Notes: generated from the sequence alone by a model not told the origin. A stretch of 64,000 nt of DNA from Diphasiastrum complanatum (GCA_029204225.1 CM055109.1:41274544-41338543), one strand, 5' to 3'. Positions 1 to 18,019 are shown, counted from the stretch's first letter. Translations and numbers: made by a program.

Positions 1-617
1 AAGATAATATCATCCACATAGATTAGCAGGATGGTAACATCATTTTCAGCAAACCTATAAAAAAGTGAATGATCATACTCACTCATAACAAAGCCTTGAT
101 AGAGTAAAAATGTGTTGAGCTTAGCACACCAACTCCTTGGTGCTTTCTTAAGGCCGTACAAACTCTTTTGTAGTAGACACACATGATTTGGCTTTGTAGA
201 TAAAATGTAGCTCTCCGGTTGCTCCATGTACACTTCCTCCTCAAGATCACCATTCAAAAATACATTTGTAATGTCCAATTGCCATAGATTTCATCCATAA
301 AGAGTAGCAAGAGAGATGATGACCTGAATGCTTACCATCTTTGCCACGGTTGCAAAGGCTTTATCATAGTCAATACCATGTTCTTGAGCATATCCTTTTG
401 CCACCAACATTGCCTTGTACTTGTTGATAGATCCATCTTGGTTTGCCTTCATCTTGAAGATCCATTTGCATCCAATAGCTTTCTTGTCCTTAAGTAGCTC
501 CACCAATCTCCATGTTCCATTCTTCATAAGATCTCAATACTCAAGATCCATTGCTTGGATCCACTCCTCTTTGTTTCTTGCTCCATTCAACCAATCTATG
601 AGATCATCTATCATGGG
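1..617 (-). pseudogene. Ty1/copia reverse transcriptase relic, cut by the left edge
   Basis: Read on the minus strand, this gives the start of a copia-type RT (RVT_2). Around 290-527 it has NGTWRLVEL, GCKWIFK, YKAMLVAKGYAQ and GIDYDKAFA. From 290 down to 1 it has VFLNGDLEEEVYMEQPE and SLYGLKKAPRSWC, ending in IYVDDII, the catalytic YVDD box, at about 9-20. The family role is to copy element RNA into DNA inside cytoplasmic particles. A stop at about position 290 interrupts the frame, and typical F.PV.KM residues have decayed, so it looks inactive. The rest of the RT, RNase H and the 3' LTR would lie left of the window. At about 617-627 it abuts gypsy sequence on the same strand, which marks an insertion or deletion junction. 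Confidence 0.9.
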
Positions 618-626
618 CTACGGGTA

Positions 627-2088
627 TTAATTTTTTACTGTAAGTTTGTTCAGACCCTTGTAATCTACACATAACCGGAAACCCCCATATTTCTTACTCT
701 TAAGAAGGACAGGTGCTCCCAATGGAGACTTACTTGGTCTAATGTGCCCCATCCTGAGATATTCCTCAATTTGCCTAGCCACTTCCTCCTCTTCCTTTTG
801 ACTAAACCAATATGGTTGTCTGAAGATAGGATGGCTGTCGGGCAAAAGATCTATCTTATGATCCACTGACCGAACGGGTGGTAGTCCATAAGGTAGCTGC
901 ATCGGAAAAACTTCACTAAACTCTTGTTTTAAATCTTGCAGTAGCTATTGTTCCTGATGCAAATTTTCGGTGTTAGAACATGAAAACACATTCACATCAC
1001 CAACATCTCAAAGAACGTAGCCTACGTAACTTGCACACTATGCAAAATCCAAGCCCCAAAAGATTCTCTTCCCTTTTGAGTTGAAGAATTAGAATTTGAG
1101 AAAAAGGCAAAAGGCAAAGGCATTTCTTATTATGGGACATTCATGAAAAGCAACTTGAACCATAGGTATTGAATCTGCCATGTGGGGGATGCTTATTATA
1201 TAAGATTTCAAAACCAAATGAAAGAGTTCATATTCAGAATCATGAAGTTTCTCTATTAATTTGGCTGAGGAAATCATCGACGATGCAAGTACATTGGTCT
1301 CTCCAAAAATAGAGACAATTTGATCAAACTTACTAAAAATACCATAGTAGGTTTTTAAAATCTATTTCTAAGAAATCGGATTTATCAAAAAACCATTCAT
1401 AGCCCAAGATCACATTAGTCCTGTCTAGATTCATGACATGGAAGTCCAATGGCTCAACATGGTCCTGCATCAGAAGCTCTAAGTCTGAGACTTTGACATC
1501 CCATATCTCAGTGTCCGACCCTGAGGCAAGACGGACCACATAACGGTGATCATTGGCCATGGTGGGTACTCAGAGCTTCTGCACAAGTCGAGCATTCAAA
1601 AAATTGTGAGTACTACCTGAATCAAATAGCACGTTTACGTCTTTCCCTAATATATTGCCTCTCACCCGAAACAATTAACTAGGCTTGATTGAAAGTGTAC
1701 TAAAGTTGCATGCACAAGCACAAATATTTAACAAATTGACTTCCAATTTACCTGTCGGTAAATCTACTGCCATGAGACTTGATGACTTTGTTTTCCGTTC
1801 GGGGCACTGTTTAGCACGGTGCCCAAGTTTATTGCAGGGAAAACACAAATTTTGCTTCAACGCTACCAACGGTGCTTTGTGTTTTACCACGAACTTGTGA
1901 TGCCGGTTGGATTTTCGTGTCATCACTGGCTGGTGATACTGACGAATTTCTGTGTCCCCCGTCACTAGACCATCATCTTTGTCCATTGCAAGGGTAATTG
2001 AAAAATTAAAAAAATTTCGTTCAGTTTTAATTCCATTACGGGTGTAATAATCGTTAATAAGACGATGTCTAAAAAACCGAATTTTCAA
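627..2088 (-). pseudogene. Ty3/gypsy gag-protease-RT relic
   Basis: On the minus strand, in the expected order, there is a gag zinc knuckle (CFPCNKLGHRAKQC, about 1795-1850) and an aspartic protease with an intact FDSGSTHNF active site (about 1615-1623). The protease C-terminal half follows (GSDTEIWDV ... NVILGYEWF, 1333-1560), then the start of a gypsy RT ([47 protein letters not shown], 627-902). Stops and frame shifts separate the pieces. The segment from about 900 to 1333 is the degraded protease-RT linker. The RT is cut before its catalytic box by the copia junction at about 620. It is a decayed internal piece of an autonomous gypsy element; no LTR was identified at either side. Confidence 0.9.
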
Positions 2089-2319
2089 AATAGACCCAAT
2101 GTGCTTATTAAATTATACCAATAGATATTTGCAATTCTGACTTTTAAGCAACGAAAATAAATTGTAACCATCTTAATGCTGTTAAAGACCAATTAACACT
2201 ATTTAAACAAGCCATTCATACTTCTACTGCATTCTATTTAACATAGCCCAATATGGTCGAGAAAATACTTATGGGAAAAAAAAACTGCATTAACTTACAC
2301 ATTGCGCCCACACCAAGCG

Positions 2320-2335
2320 CCCCCCCCCCCCCCCT

Positions 2336-2394
<59 letters not shown>

Positions 2395-2465
2395 CCATTG
2401 CATGCAAAACTACAAGTTTTCTAAAAAACTTTTTGTTGACAAAACCACCCCCCCCCCCCCCCCCC
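2320..2465. repeat. Poly-C / (CA)n / poly-C simple-sequence block
   Basis: A 15-base C run at 2320-2334 is followed by (CA)27 at 2337-2391 and a second C run at 2448-2465. Pure C runs of this length are rare, are prone to slippage and sequencing error, and should be read with caution. Confidence 0.95.
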
Positions 2466-2639
2466 TTCCCTCCAAAATTTCCCCATGGCTTCGGGCCAGC
2501 CTACCCAAGCTACAGCTCGCGACCATTATTGTTGCCCGATCTCGAGAGAGAAGCTTTGGAGAGTTTCCAATCAGTGGAAGGTGGCAAAGGAGATTGCACT
2601 TGCTATGAAGAGTCATTTTTGCTCTTTTCAACTTTTGTG

Positions 2640-4200
2640 TAAGACAAAGTAGTAGAATTCCAAGTTTGTGTTACTTGTTACTGTTGTTAGCTTTGATTGT
2701 GACAAGGTTTTGCTAATTTTTGGCAGTAGTAAGGTCGTACTATTAGAGTTTTAAATCATTTGATACAATTTGTGTGAATAGTGATTCAACAATAGTTGAA
2801 TAAGACTTACCATGGTTTTGTATTGTTGTCTACAACAAGTGTGAACTCTTTTGGAAATGCATTTTGTCCATGGTTCTGATTTATGTTATCTCGTGATATG
2901 CTAGCAATTGAAATTGATTCTACTCCCTAAATTCTAGACTATAATCCTTAACCACTTTGCTAGAATCTTGTAGAGACAATGTGATGTTTACTAGTTTGGA
3001 TTTCTTAGTGTGCTAAAAATAAAATTTTTGTTTCTTTGTAGTCAGATAGTTGTAACTACATTAGTAAATATATGTTCCTGGAATTGACAAAATTGCTAGG
3101 AAAAAGCTATTAAATATTGTGAGCAATGAGATTCACAATAATAGGATTAATCATCACTGATAGCAGAATCACATTAATCTAACCCTAATCTTGCCTTTGC
3201 AATTATCCATGGCCAAAAAGATACATGACTAGTTATTGGGTAAGTTTAAGAGCAAAAAAATTGACAAATAAGAATATAATGTACCCAACTGAAATAATGA
3301 ATTTCAAGATCTATGTCTTTTGAAATAGAGGTACATAATTTGAACTGAAATGCCTATAAATTGAGCTTGATAGTGCTCAAGATCATGATCTAAGTCTAAG
3401 GACTGATTACTAAGAAACATTTATTGAAAAGCCATGAAGCCTGTTGTTCTAAAATAGCATAGGTCCAGTGGTTGAGATGCACTTAATATGTACTAAATTT
3501 TCATACATCATCATCAATTAAAAGTCATTTGAGGTGTGTGGGATTTATAATCTAGTTTTGTCAGAGAAGGAAGTAGAAGTACTTCATTTGGTACGGGGTC
3601 GACACATGTGAGATTCAAATAAGGTTCAAATTTAATTCAAATAAGATTCGAATAGTTTGAATCAAAGGAGTGTCATATAAGGTATAAACAAGCTTGAATT
3701 GGAGATTTTTGAAGAAAGTGATTTGAATAAAATTTGAGACAAATTTGAATAAAATTCGAGCCACATTTTGATGAAATTTGAAATCTTGAAGTTGGAGATT
3801 CTAATGAATTTTAAATGCTTGGAGCTTCAAATTTGCTGGATCCTTCTACTCAAATTTTGAGTAGAAATTTAGACATTCAAATCACGATCTCTACAGCTCA
3901 AATCATGTGTAACAGTGCATATAGAATTCTGAACACAAAGGATACAAAATTTCAATTGTCTTGAACACATAGTTACTAAATTTTCAGAAATATGCCAATC
4001 ATGTCATTATTTGTACAAAATGCAGATGCAACAGTTTTCTTGACAATCTAGGGTATGTCCTGGCGGCATTAAAAGAAGAAGAGATAAATTTTGGACATAT
4101 ATCATATCGAGATTCCATTCACTTGATAAAGAAATGTAAATATGCAACATTCGGACCTCACATCTCACATATATTTGACACTTCCATAAATTTATTGAAG
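2640..4200. other. AT-rich stretch without a recognisable gene
   Basis: No coding signal was seen on either strand. Between about 3600 and 3860 the sequence repeats short words such as TTCAAAT, AATTTGAAT and AAATTTGA many times, giving a degenerate low-complexity tract. Confidence 0.6.
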
Positions 4201-4289
4201 ACTAAAGAATTGTCGACATTGCAAGGATGAAGAACACTACTGGCACCTTTGACTTCTGCTCTGGCTGCTATGATTGTGGATGCTGACCA

Positions 4290-5270
4290 ATCATAGAGAG
4301 TGCCAATCGCACAATTTTTGACCACCAGGATGATGGTGCAATAAGCAGAGATGTAAAGGAAAAAGAGGTACAACAGCCTCAACCACACACAACTGCTCCC
4401 ATGGGCCTAACGATAGAGGGCTCAGAAGTTGAGGCAATTGCTTCAGAAATTGAAGTAGATGAAAGGGCCACTGAGGATGTCGATCAAGACCCTCAGGAAG
4501 AAATATCAACCTCAAAAGCAGAATAGCTCAAAAATCTTTCATATTTAGTGAAAGATATGGTTTTGTATATAGTGGAATCTAATGCAAATTTCTTGGCTAC
4601 TAAATAGAAAGTTGTTAAGCTACAACATTAGATGTAAAAACTTGAGTAGAATAATGAGCAATTGGTGGCAAAATACGAAAGCCTAGCTTCAAAGAATGCA
4701 CAACTTAAAGAGCGGTATACAAAGTCGAAGGATGCTACAATAACAATTCAAGTAGATCTCGACAAATAGAAAGCAGTATCAGAGGAATCTAAGCAGAAGC
4801 CTGCTTCACTTGGAGCAACAATTGACGAGTTGACAACAACTCTAAAGAAGTCGGAACATTATAAAGAAAATAGCAAAGCCTTTAGAAGGCTAGCAGACGA
4901 AAAGAAGCAGAAGTCGATCTCTGTAGAAGTAGCCCATTCTTGTTGTGACAAGAAGGCAGTACTCAAAGTGGATGCAAGGAAGTGGAAAGTTGCCCATGAA
5001 ACCCTAATGGACAAATTTTGAAGGGAGCTCCTTGAACCACTTTATGCAAAGTGAGATCAACTCAAAGAGGAGCTGATAATATTGCTACCCCACCCGGAGA
5101 CCACAAATACATGAAGCACTTGTTTAGCTAGAGCAAAAAATTCAAGAACTAAAAGATGAGATCAATCAACTCAAGCAAAAAAAGGAAGTGGCTGCATATC
5201 CTAATGCTCAGACCAATGTTCTTCAATGTTTGGGAGCTGTAGTACTTGACAAATATCGCCAAAAATGATA
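4290..5270 (+). pseudogene. Decayed coiled-coil reading frame, probably retroelement gag-like
   Basis: One frame can be followed for about 900 bases: an acidic N-terminal part, then Lys/Glu/Gln-rich heptad-like text (for example NEQLVAKYESLASKNAQLKE, and ELTTTLKKSEHYKE in the open part 4830-5021). It is broken by stops at about 4525, 4603, 4628, 4634, 4646, 4768 and 5020. Nearly all are TAG, TAA or TGA where CAG, CAA or CGA would keep the coiled coil going. That is the pattern expected from C-to-T decay of methylated CHG and CG sites. I recognise no domain and cannot name the family. It could be the gag of a low-copy retroelement or a dead host coiled-coil gene. Confidence 0.5.
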
Positions 5271-5649
5271 GACTTTAGAAAGGGTGCTTAGCATGGGAAA
5301 TTTTGCAGGGGAGGTTTACTATTGCCCCATATGGGAGCTCAGAATTATATACGTGATGTACATATAATTTAGATTATTTAAGATAGAAAAAAAATAAAAT
5401 ATAATAGTTTTAATTTAGTGTAATAGGATTACTTTCAAAAACATTCGAAATTTAAAATGTTTGAAACCTCAGCTATTCTTAATTTTGACAAGTTCAAAGA
5501 AGACAATCTTCTATCGAACATCAATGTATCATATCCGGATTTATGGCCAATATTATTGTACTTAATTTTATTCTGCACATTTGCATCGCTTACATAATTT
5601 GAATTGCATTCGATATATTTCAATATATTGATATATATTTGTGAAATTC

Positions 5650-5945
5650 AAGTGTAGAAAATGAAGCTCAAATTTGGATTGCATGAATTTGGCTGCTTGC
5701 CATAGTCATAAGAGCATAAAAGGCTATACACAATGGGCCTATATACTATAAGGCCCTTTATAGACGTATTCCCTTCATGGTGTCAGTGTGATTATGTTAG
5801 GAGTATTTGACTATGGTTGACCAATACTAATGTACTTGAATTTATTATCGAACTCACAATTGTATTTATTGTAAGTTGGAATTAAAAAAATGAAGCTCCA
5901 ATTATGATTGCATGAATTTTCTTGCTTGCCATAATCACAAAACTA
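5650..5945. repeat. Pair of ~70-bp diverged direct repeats
   Basis: About 5650-5715 and about 5880-5945 share the frame GAAGCTC-AATT-GATTGCATGAATTT-CTTGCCATA-TCA with scattered differences. They are 230 bp apart and contain no coding signal. Confidence 0.6.
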
Positions 5946-7713
5946 TTAGCCTTTGTTCTCGCAAAACTCACATAATGTTACTCGCAACATAGTGGCACTC
6001 CCTTCCATCTCCTTCTTCTCTTGTGATTTTGGTTTCTTCTTCATTCTTGAAGCATTTTGGAGCAAAGCAAACAAAGCAAGGGAAAACTTGATGTTAGCCC
6101 TAACTAATCACCATAGACTTCAATAGCGGACTTCCAATCTTTCAACATTTCCTAACCGTAACTGGGGGATGAGGGTAGCCGTGGAAGAATAATAGTTGCC
6201 ACTAACCCCCTCCCCCGCCCCCTCTTGTCGCATATAGCAGGTGGGGAAGGCCCTAAAGAGCCATGAGCCATGGCCCAAAAACAAGACCAAATCCATCTAT
6301 ATTTTCGAAATGGTCCATTGTTATGAAAATCTTGACAACTTGCTCTAAACCGTTTTGTTAAAGAGTGGCTTCAAAGGGCTCTTCTATTCGCCTTCTGAAT
6401 GCCCTTAGGGCCCCTTCACATGAGCTTCACCCGGCCCTATTCTTGGAAACGGGTTCATGGGTGCTCCCTCACCTTATGTTGTGCTCATGAGCAATCCGCA
6501 ATCCCATGATCCCGTCAACAACTTGTTCTCTCAACTCACTCGCTTCCTCGGGTCGGCCTGCAATCAACACCTTGCCAGTTGTGGGCATCATCATCAACTG
6601 GCTGCAACAAATCTTACCTGATGCGTACTTGATTGCAACAGATTCAAAAAATTCATAGGATTCTCATCTTTCGTTTCCGGGATCACGATCACAGCATGAG
6701 GATGACATGCAAAGACGAAACCTGACCCAAGCTGGGCAGAAAGAGAAGACGCCCATCCCAGTGGTCAATCACGAGACGGGTACTGCATGTGAAGAGGCCC
6801 TACTCTAGAAGAGTGAAGCATGTTCGTGCGTCTATGTACCATGGGGGACTCTCCCTTAAGGGTGTTATAGAATTCAAGAAGGTTTTCTTGAAAAAAAAAA
6901 ATTAAGATCCCTTGCATCATGGATCTTTGTTACTCTTTAAAGAAGATGGCGATTTGCATGACATTTGTCACTGACATCTTGTTAATCATCGATAAATTCG
7001 CAGATTTCTGACGAGCGCGGGCTTAAATCAGGACAGTAACAATGCTCCCTCTATCATCCTTTAATTCAAAAGTATCGACAGGTACGGGATGATCAATCGT
7101 TTTTCTGCTTTTTCTGTTCCCCATGATCCATCTTGCATGCACCTCTCTAGCTATGGTGATATTACTATCTTCCTGTGAATTGATTTCTTGTGAGTTGGTT
7201 TTTGTATTGATCAGAAATCAATTAGATTCCTGAAGACGAAAGAGTGGTTTAACAAGTGGCATCTAAAGAGTCGTTTTGTCTTGACAGCTGACATTTTCTC
7301 TTAAAACGTCATGTAAGACGTTCTAAAGTAGATCTGCATTTACGAATGTACAGATAACGAATGAGCTTGGGTTGAAACTTGAGTAGTCGCGGACGAAAAT
7401 TGGCTCAAAATTTATATGATTCTTCTGACAACGGAATACTGTTCATTGCTCAGGTAGCAGAGTTTGCTGGATTTGGAATTCTGGAACAAGGCAAGCATGA
7501 GAGGTGTTACGTAGGGTCAGTAATACATGGATTCAGTTATGGTTTAGCAGGTGAAAGGTAGTTCGAAAAAGCTTCAGGCGAAACGAAGAACCAAGAATCT
7601 ATATTGACCTTGGCTGGTTTTTGCTGTAGTTCAGAAAAAGTTTCAGGAAAGAATAATAAACTATATTGACTTTTGCTCATTTTGCTTAGCATCTACACGA
7701 AAAATTATAAGAC
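5946..7713. other. Upstream region of the SUN gene
   Basis: No protein domain was recognised. The stretch must hold the promoter and any 5' untranslated exon of the SUN gene starting at 7714, but I could not place a TATA box or splice sites with confidence. A C-rich tract lies near 6208-6225. Confidence 0.4.
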
Positions 7714-12170
<4,457 letters not shown>

Positions 12171-12549
12171 ACTTTGGTTGATTACATGTCAATTTCAAAT
12201 CTTTGAATTTTGCATTTTTTGACAAACCTTATCATCAATTAATTTCAAAGAGTCATTTTTTAGGTTGTCCTATGGCTCTTATATTTGTTATTTGGTTAGG
12301 AATATACAAAAATCACTTTCAAAATGATGTCATCTAGAGCATCATACTTTTTCATTGAAACTATAGTGACCCACCAATTTGGGCTTCTATAACCTCAGAG
12401 GAGTGATCATGTTTGAGAAAAGATCCTAAACTCAATAGTAACAAGTTTTCAAGTGATGCTTGCCTTACAAATCATAGAACATTAGCTCACTTTATTGCAC
12501 GTGTAGTAATGACCATCGAGCAATTGAATCATGTGCATGTGGCAAAGTA

Positions 12550-12551
<2 letters not shown>

Positions 12552-12640
<89 letters not shown>
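12552..12640. repeat. (CT)n microsatellite
   Basis: 89 bp of perfect CT, about 380 bp past the SUN stop codon. Confidence 0.98.
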
Positions 12641-12643
<3 letters not shown>

Positions 12644-12849
12644 GCAGTATTCACTTTGATGATGGTAGAAACCAAGGGAATTCATAGGTATATGCTTTGC
12701 TACTTTGTAATTCAAACTCTAGTATATAGGCAAAGTGGACATCACTAAAACAATGATGGAACCCAAAACAATTTCAATATAATTGAATGTGGCATTTTTG
12801 GGAGTGAATAATGAGTTCTATAAAATATAAGAATGTCTTCCCATGTGTT

Positions 12850-13600
12850 GTTCTCAAATGATAACATTTGATTATGTATTGCTACACTCATTTCAATTAT
12901 GTAACTCTTTATCACAATGCCCAGCTACCCAACTACTGCCTTTAGTTCCACTAGCAACTTCTCTTTCTCATTCAAGTGTTGTTCGGCCAATGTTAGAACT
13001 TTCTTACCAATATCTTTATTTAGCAGCAGACTAATATGAAACACATGCATCTTTGTAATGATTAGTTAGTCTAACTCATATACCAAATCTCCAATTCTTT
13101 GTATGATTTGAAATGGTGTGTAAAATCAAGAAGAGAACTTTTTACTTCAAATTTTTTTCAATATTGATTGTGAATTAGTTGTAAGCCATAGATATACATA
13201 TTCATCAGGCTTGAAGTTTTCAAAATGATTGGAGCTTGTCAACATAGTATTTCATCTTTTGCTGAGCCTCTTGATGTAATCCTGATTTGCTTTAAAAGAT
13301 CTGCATGTTTTGTAGCTCATATGCCAATCCCATATCAATTGGTTGTCTTGGTCCATATCCATACAATTCTTAAAGAGGGATCGTCCCAGTAGACATGTGA
13401 GATGTTCAATTATAAGTAGATTCAACAAGATGCAACCAATCCCACTTTGTTTGTTGATTTGCTATAAAATGCTGCAAGTAACATTTGAGATATTGAATTG
13501 TAAATAGATTCAACAAGATGCAACCAATAAATCCACCTTGTTTGTTGAGTGCTACAAAATCCCAAAAGTAACATTCCAACCATTGGTTTATTCTATTTAT
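12850..13600 (-). pseudogene. Ty3/gypsy integrase C-terminal relic
   Basis: On the minus strand, shifting between frames, there is RWIYWLHLVESIYN (the region matching W...L...EFAYN of gypsy integrases), AQQKMKYYVDK, EYVYLWLTTN, FQIIQRIGDLVYELD and HVFHISLLLNK. The last two correspond to the GPFKI..KIG..AYRL and IH.VFHVS.L motifs of the integrase C-terminal region. Many stops make it non-functional. The integrase inserts element cDNA into the chromosome; here only its tail end remains. The 88-bp tandem duplication at 13399-13576 repeats part of it. Confidence 0.7.
13399..13576. repeat. Tandem duplication, unit about 88 bp, two copies
   Basis: 13399-13486 and 13487-13576 share TAGATTCAACAAGATGCAACCAA and TTTGTTTGTTGA with small changes. 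The duplication lies within the gypsy integrase relic and doubles its FAYN-like segment. Confidence 0.85.
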
Positions 13601-14512
13601 TCATTTATTAGTCTCTGGGTGGAATATTATACACAAACATAATTTTAAGATAGTCCCTGTGAGATTCGATCATGTCTTGTGTACATGCATTAGGATTAAT
13701 ATACTCTTATGTGAACGCTTTTGTAGTTTGTTTGTTGTTGTGCAGTTGTGGTTGCAGGTTTGATAGATGATTAGCAACCTTCAATATAGTATTGGAGTAG
13801 AGTTGAGCATTGTAGGAGTTATCTATTGAGGTGATACATTCTCTTTGGTGTTGAAATATTTTCAATTAAAATGGTGAAGAAAATCATTTGAGAGCTAGAG
13901 ATCCCAGGATCGAGTGCATGAAAGCTGTATGAAGTGGTTACTAGCAAGATAAAGTCACCTACAACATAAAAAAAAAAAAAAAAAAAACCAAAATTGATCA
14001 AAATTGAAAAAAAAAATGTCATTTCATAGTGCTTTTTGAACTTTCATAGGTGTTGAACTTTGAGTGAACTATTTTCACTCGTCTCTCAACCAAAACCTAG
14101 TGTTTTATAGCTTCAAAACATCTACATAATGTCAAAAGAGTGAATGTGAAGCAATTTGTGAAAATATGAAGCAGTTTGGGTGCACAAAGCATCAAAAATT
14201 TGAGGTTTTTTTACAAAAATGAAAAAATCATGACAAATCTAAGAAATGCTCTCAAACCATTGTGAATCACTTGACATGTTTTCATGTAGAGCTTCTATGA
14301 GGTAAGGTGCCCTCAGGGAAGTTGGAATACTAAGCTTTGAAGTTACCATTAGAGTGCTGCTTGAAGATTTTGTAAAAAAAAAGTTATTTTGAGGAGCTTT
14401 AATTAGAACTTATGGTGCATCATTTTTGTTGATTGAAAGCATGCTCATAAGGTTGACAGTAGGGCATCCTCAATTGAGAATAAATCTGCAAGAAACATAA
14501 GCTAAAATCATG

Positions 14513-14560
<48 letters not shown>

Positions 14561-15400
14561 CCCCCCCACATGACTACTCATGGACGTTTCTAGTGTTTGC
14601 GGGCCTATAAAAAGTTTTTCTTACTACTTTGAAGAGTGGGCCCTCCCTCCAATAGCTAGGAAGTCAATGCATGATGATTCATAAGTTGACATGTAGTAGG
14701 GCCTAAGGCAATAATTTTTAGCCAAAAAATCTATGAATTTCTAAGGCTAGGAGTTTTCATAGGAGACTTTATTTTTTGAAGTTCCAAAATGAAGAAAATG
14801 CCAATTATTCATAAAATAATTTAATCTTGAAATGTGAGTTGAATCCCTTAAGATAGGACTTTAACTTTACGAAACTATCCCACTAGTGGCTTTTGTAGTA
14901 AAATTGTCAAAAATGCAAAAACAGATACTAATTTGAGATGGGAGTTTTCTCTAGACAAGGGTGTTCTTTAAGTGATTGGCTACATTCTGTAGTTATGGTC
15001 CGAGCCAAAAAATCTCCAGAAGCGAAATTTGGACAATAGAGAGAAAAAAAATTAAAGGTGGTTATAGACTACATCGTGGCAAATTTTCTAAGATTGTTAG
15101 TCTTTTAAGACATTTTTCTTCAACCTAACCTAAGTTTCAAATTGTGCGTCAAAATTGAAAAAAGTCAAAGATATCATTGATCAATTTTGGCGTGAATTTT
15201 TTCATCCGAAGGTCAGATTATCAATTTGGAATGAGATTTTGTGAGTTTCTTTGCATTTAGTGATTTGTAAGCATGACAGACTAACGGAAATGAGTATCAA
15301 AATGGATGATTTTACACTTCTAGAGTCGAGCAAATTGGATGATAAAACTTTTTGTCTGGAAATTCAAAATTCAAAACTTGCTTTTGTTGAGTGATCTTTG
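13601..15400. other. AT-rich stretch without a recognisable gene
   Basis: No coding homology was seen on either strand. It contains a poly-A run near 13969-13986 and a short (CT)n at 14519-14557 followed by a C-rich tract. Confidence 0.6.
14519..14557. repeat. (CT)n microsatellite
   Basis: 39 bp of CT followed by CCTCCCCCCC. Confidence 0.95.
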
Positions 15401-15419
15401 GGAGATTGTGACAGGTGAG

Positions 15420-16658
15420 AAAGAAAGACTGGAAGGTGATGTCGCCTGGTGATTAGTCATCATTGTTGGATTATTCTCCTTCTTACTAATCGACTAATTG
15501 GTTTTGATCCTCATCCATTGTTTATCCAGTTCTGTGGATTTTCCCATGTCTTTACACAGTCTGCAGATTTACAAATGTTTTTACACAATCTACAAAAATA
15601 CACGGAGTTTGACAACAGTGTCGCATTTTCTCTCTCTGCAATCCTGACAGTGTAACCTGTCAGAAATTACGAGTAAAATTACAGTGTCATCTTTTTTGCA
15701 ATTTAGCAACATTGTCGCCTGACTCTGGCAAAGTGTGGGGCTATCCCAATATTAAGGAAATGAGATTTTATGACATTGTCGCCTTTTTTGCAAAAAGCCA
15801 ACATTGTTGTCTTTTTGTGACACACTGTGGCAGTTTTAGTTCATTTCCCCAGAGTGATGGTTTTAGTTCATTTATGCAGACAGACTGTTTACGGCCAATT
15901 TTCACCGCTTACCAGCAATCAATTTCTGAGAAGGAACTGGATGAATGCCAACGGACACCAGCCAACTGGCAATCGCATTTGACGACCTAATTACTTAGTA
16001 TAAATCAGTTGTTCATACATCTCTTTTCAAGTTCAGAAGCAACGAATCAACATTGTGAATTGTGAAGGAGTTGAGTGTTATTACACAGCGCTTCCTACGC
16101 TCTTATCAAGTAGATCATTCACAATCAGAAAGTATTGTTGTTAGCTCTCTATCAAGCTTTTAAGCTTGAACTCTCTTGAGCATTCTAGCTCTCTGTCAAG
16201 CTTTTAAGCTTGAAATCTCTTGAGCATTCTAGCTCAGTCTTTTAGAGATTTATTTTAGAGTTGCTATTGCGCTTTTGCTTATCAACAGAGCTGCTTATTA
16301 TCAGACTTATTCTCAGTTACTCAGAGACAACTTATAGTGCGCGATTTCTATCCGCTATTGTTTTGCGCTCATTAGCATCTGATTTTGTTTTTCTAAATCA
16401 ATACTTTTTTCTTATTGCGTTCAGTATATGTCAGAATGCATGCATCTCTGTATTGCTTTTGTAACTGATAGAAATTTTCTGAGAATTCAATACTTTATGT
16501 TTGGCTACGTAATCACTTAGTATCTAGCAATTTCAAAGTTAGTTGCTAAACATTGAACATGATTTTCATTGCTACTGCTTTGTTTAATTTTTGATAGGCG
16601 TAGTCATGCATTGGAAGCAGAAATTTTCTGCATTACATTATCTATCCTATTTCCAACA
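15420..16658 (+). mobile_element. Copia-type LTR (left end approximate)
   Basis: The right end is firm: ...TTTCCAACA is followed directly by TGGTATCAGAG, the usual copia site pairing with initiator tRNA-Met. Inside are a TATA-like AGTATAAAT (about 15998-16006) and a tandem duplication (16143-16230) near the expected transcript start. Upstream, variants of ACATTGTCGCCTTTTTT recur six times. The left end is a guess because no second LTR is present for comparison. Part of it (TCCGCTATTGTTTTGCG) resembles the LTR-like stretch at 22.8-23.5 kb. Confidence 0.7.
16143..16230. repeat. Tandem 44-bp duplication with internal palindrome inside an LTR
   Basis: Two 44-bp units (16143-16186, 16187-16230), each containing the palindrome TCAAGCTTTTAAGCTTGA, differ at two positions. 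A third partial start (AGCTC) follows. Confidence 0.95.
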
Positions 16659-16669
16659 TGGTATCAGAG
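16659..16669 (+). promoter_or_regulatory. Copia primer-binding site (initiator tRNA-Met)
   Basis: TGGTATCAGAG directly after the LTR end CA. Confidence 0.9.
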
Positions 16670-16864
16670 TGTTGATTCTTCTTCAGGGGCTAATAATATT
16701 TCAATATCAGAGCGAAAGCTCTAATACTTGATATCTTTCGCGATATCAAATTGATATCATATTCTTCAGTTCCTTTCATCATTTTAGTATCAGAGAATTG
16801 ATTTCCAGTTATTGGAATTACCACATCTTAGCGTCATCGATACAATCGACAGACTAAATTCCAG

Positions 16865-17072
16865 ATGGATTCTCAAAGTAAAGCTGGTCTTATTGCAGAC
16901 AAGCTGAATTGATCCAATTATCATTTCTGGAAATTTAAGATGAAGACCTTGCTAATTGCCAACGAGTTATGGGATGTTGTTACAGGTACAGAAGTAAAAC
17001 CTGATGACGACACAAAAGACTCAAAGTGGAAATCGAAGGACGGTAAACCTTCCTATGATTGGAAATTTTAAT
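16865..17072 (+). pseudogene. Copia gag N-terminus, truncated
   Basis: Starts MDSQSKAGLIADKLN and, after an in-frame TGA, continues SNYHFWKFKMKTLLIANELW, the typical copia gag (UBN2-like) opening, where family members usually read LNG-NY..W. It breaks off at about 17070 in unrelated AT-rich sequence. Gag forms the particle that packages element RNA. The remaining gag, protease, integrase and RT are gone. Confidence 0.85.
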
Positions 17073-18019
<947 letters not shown>

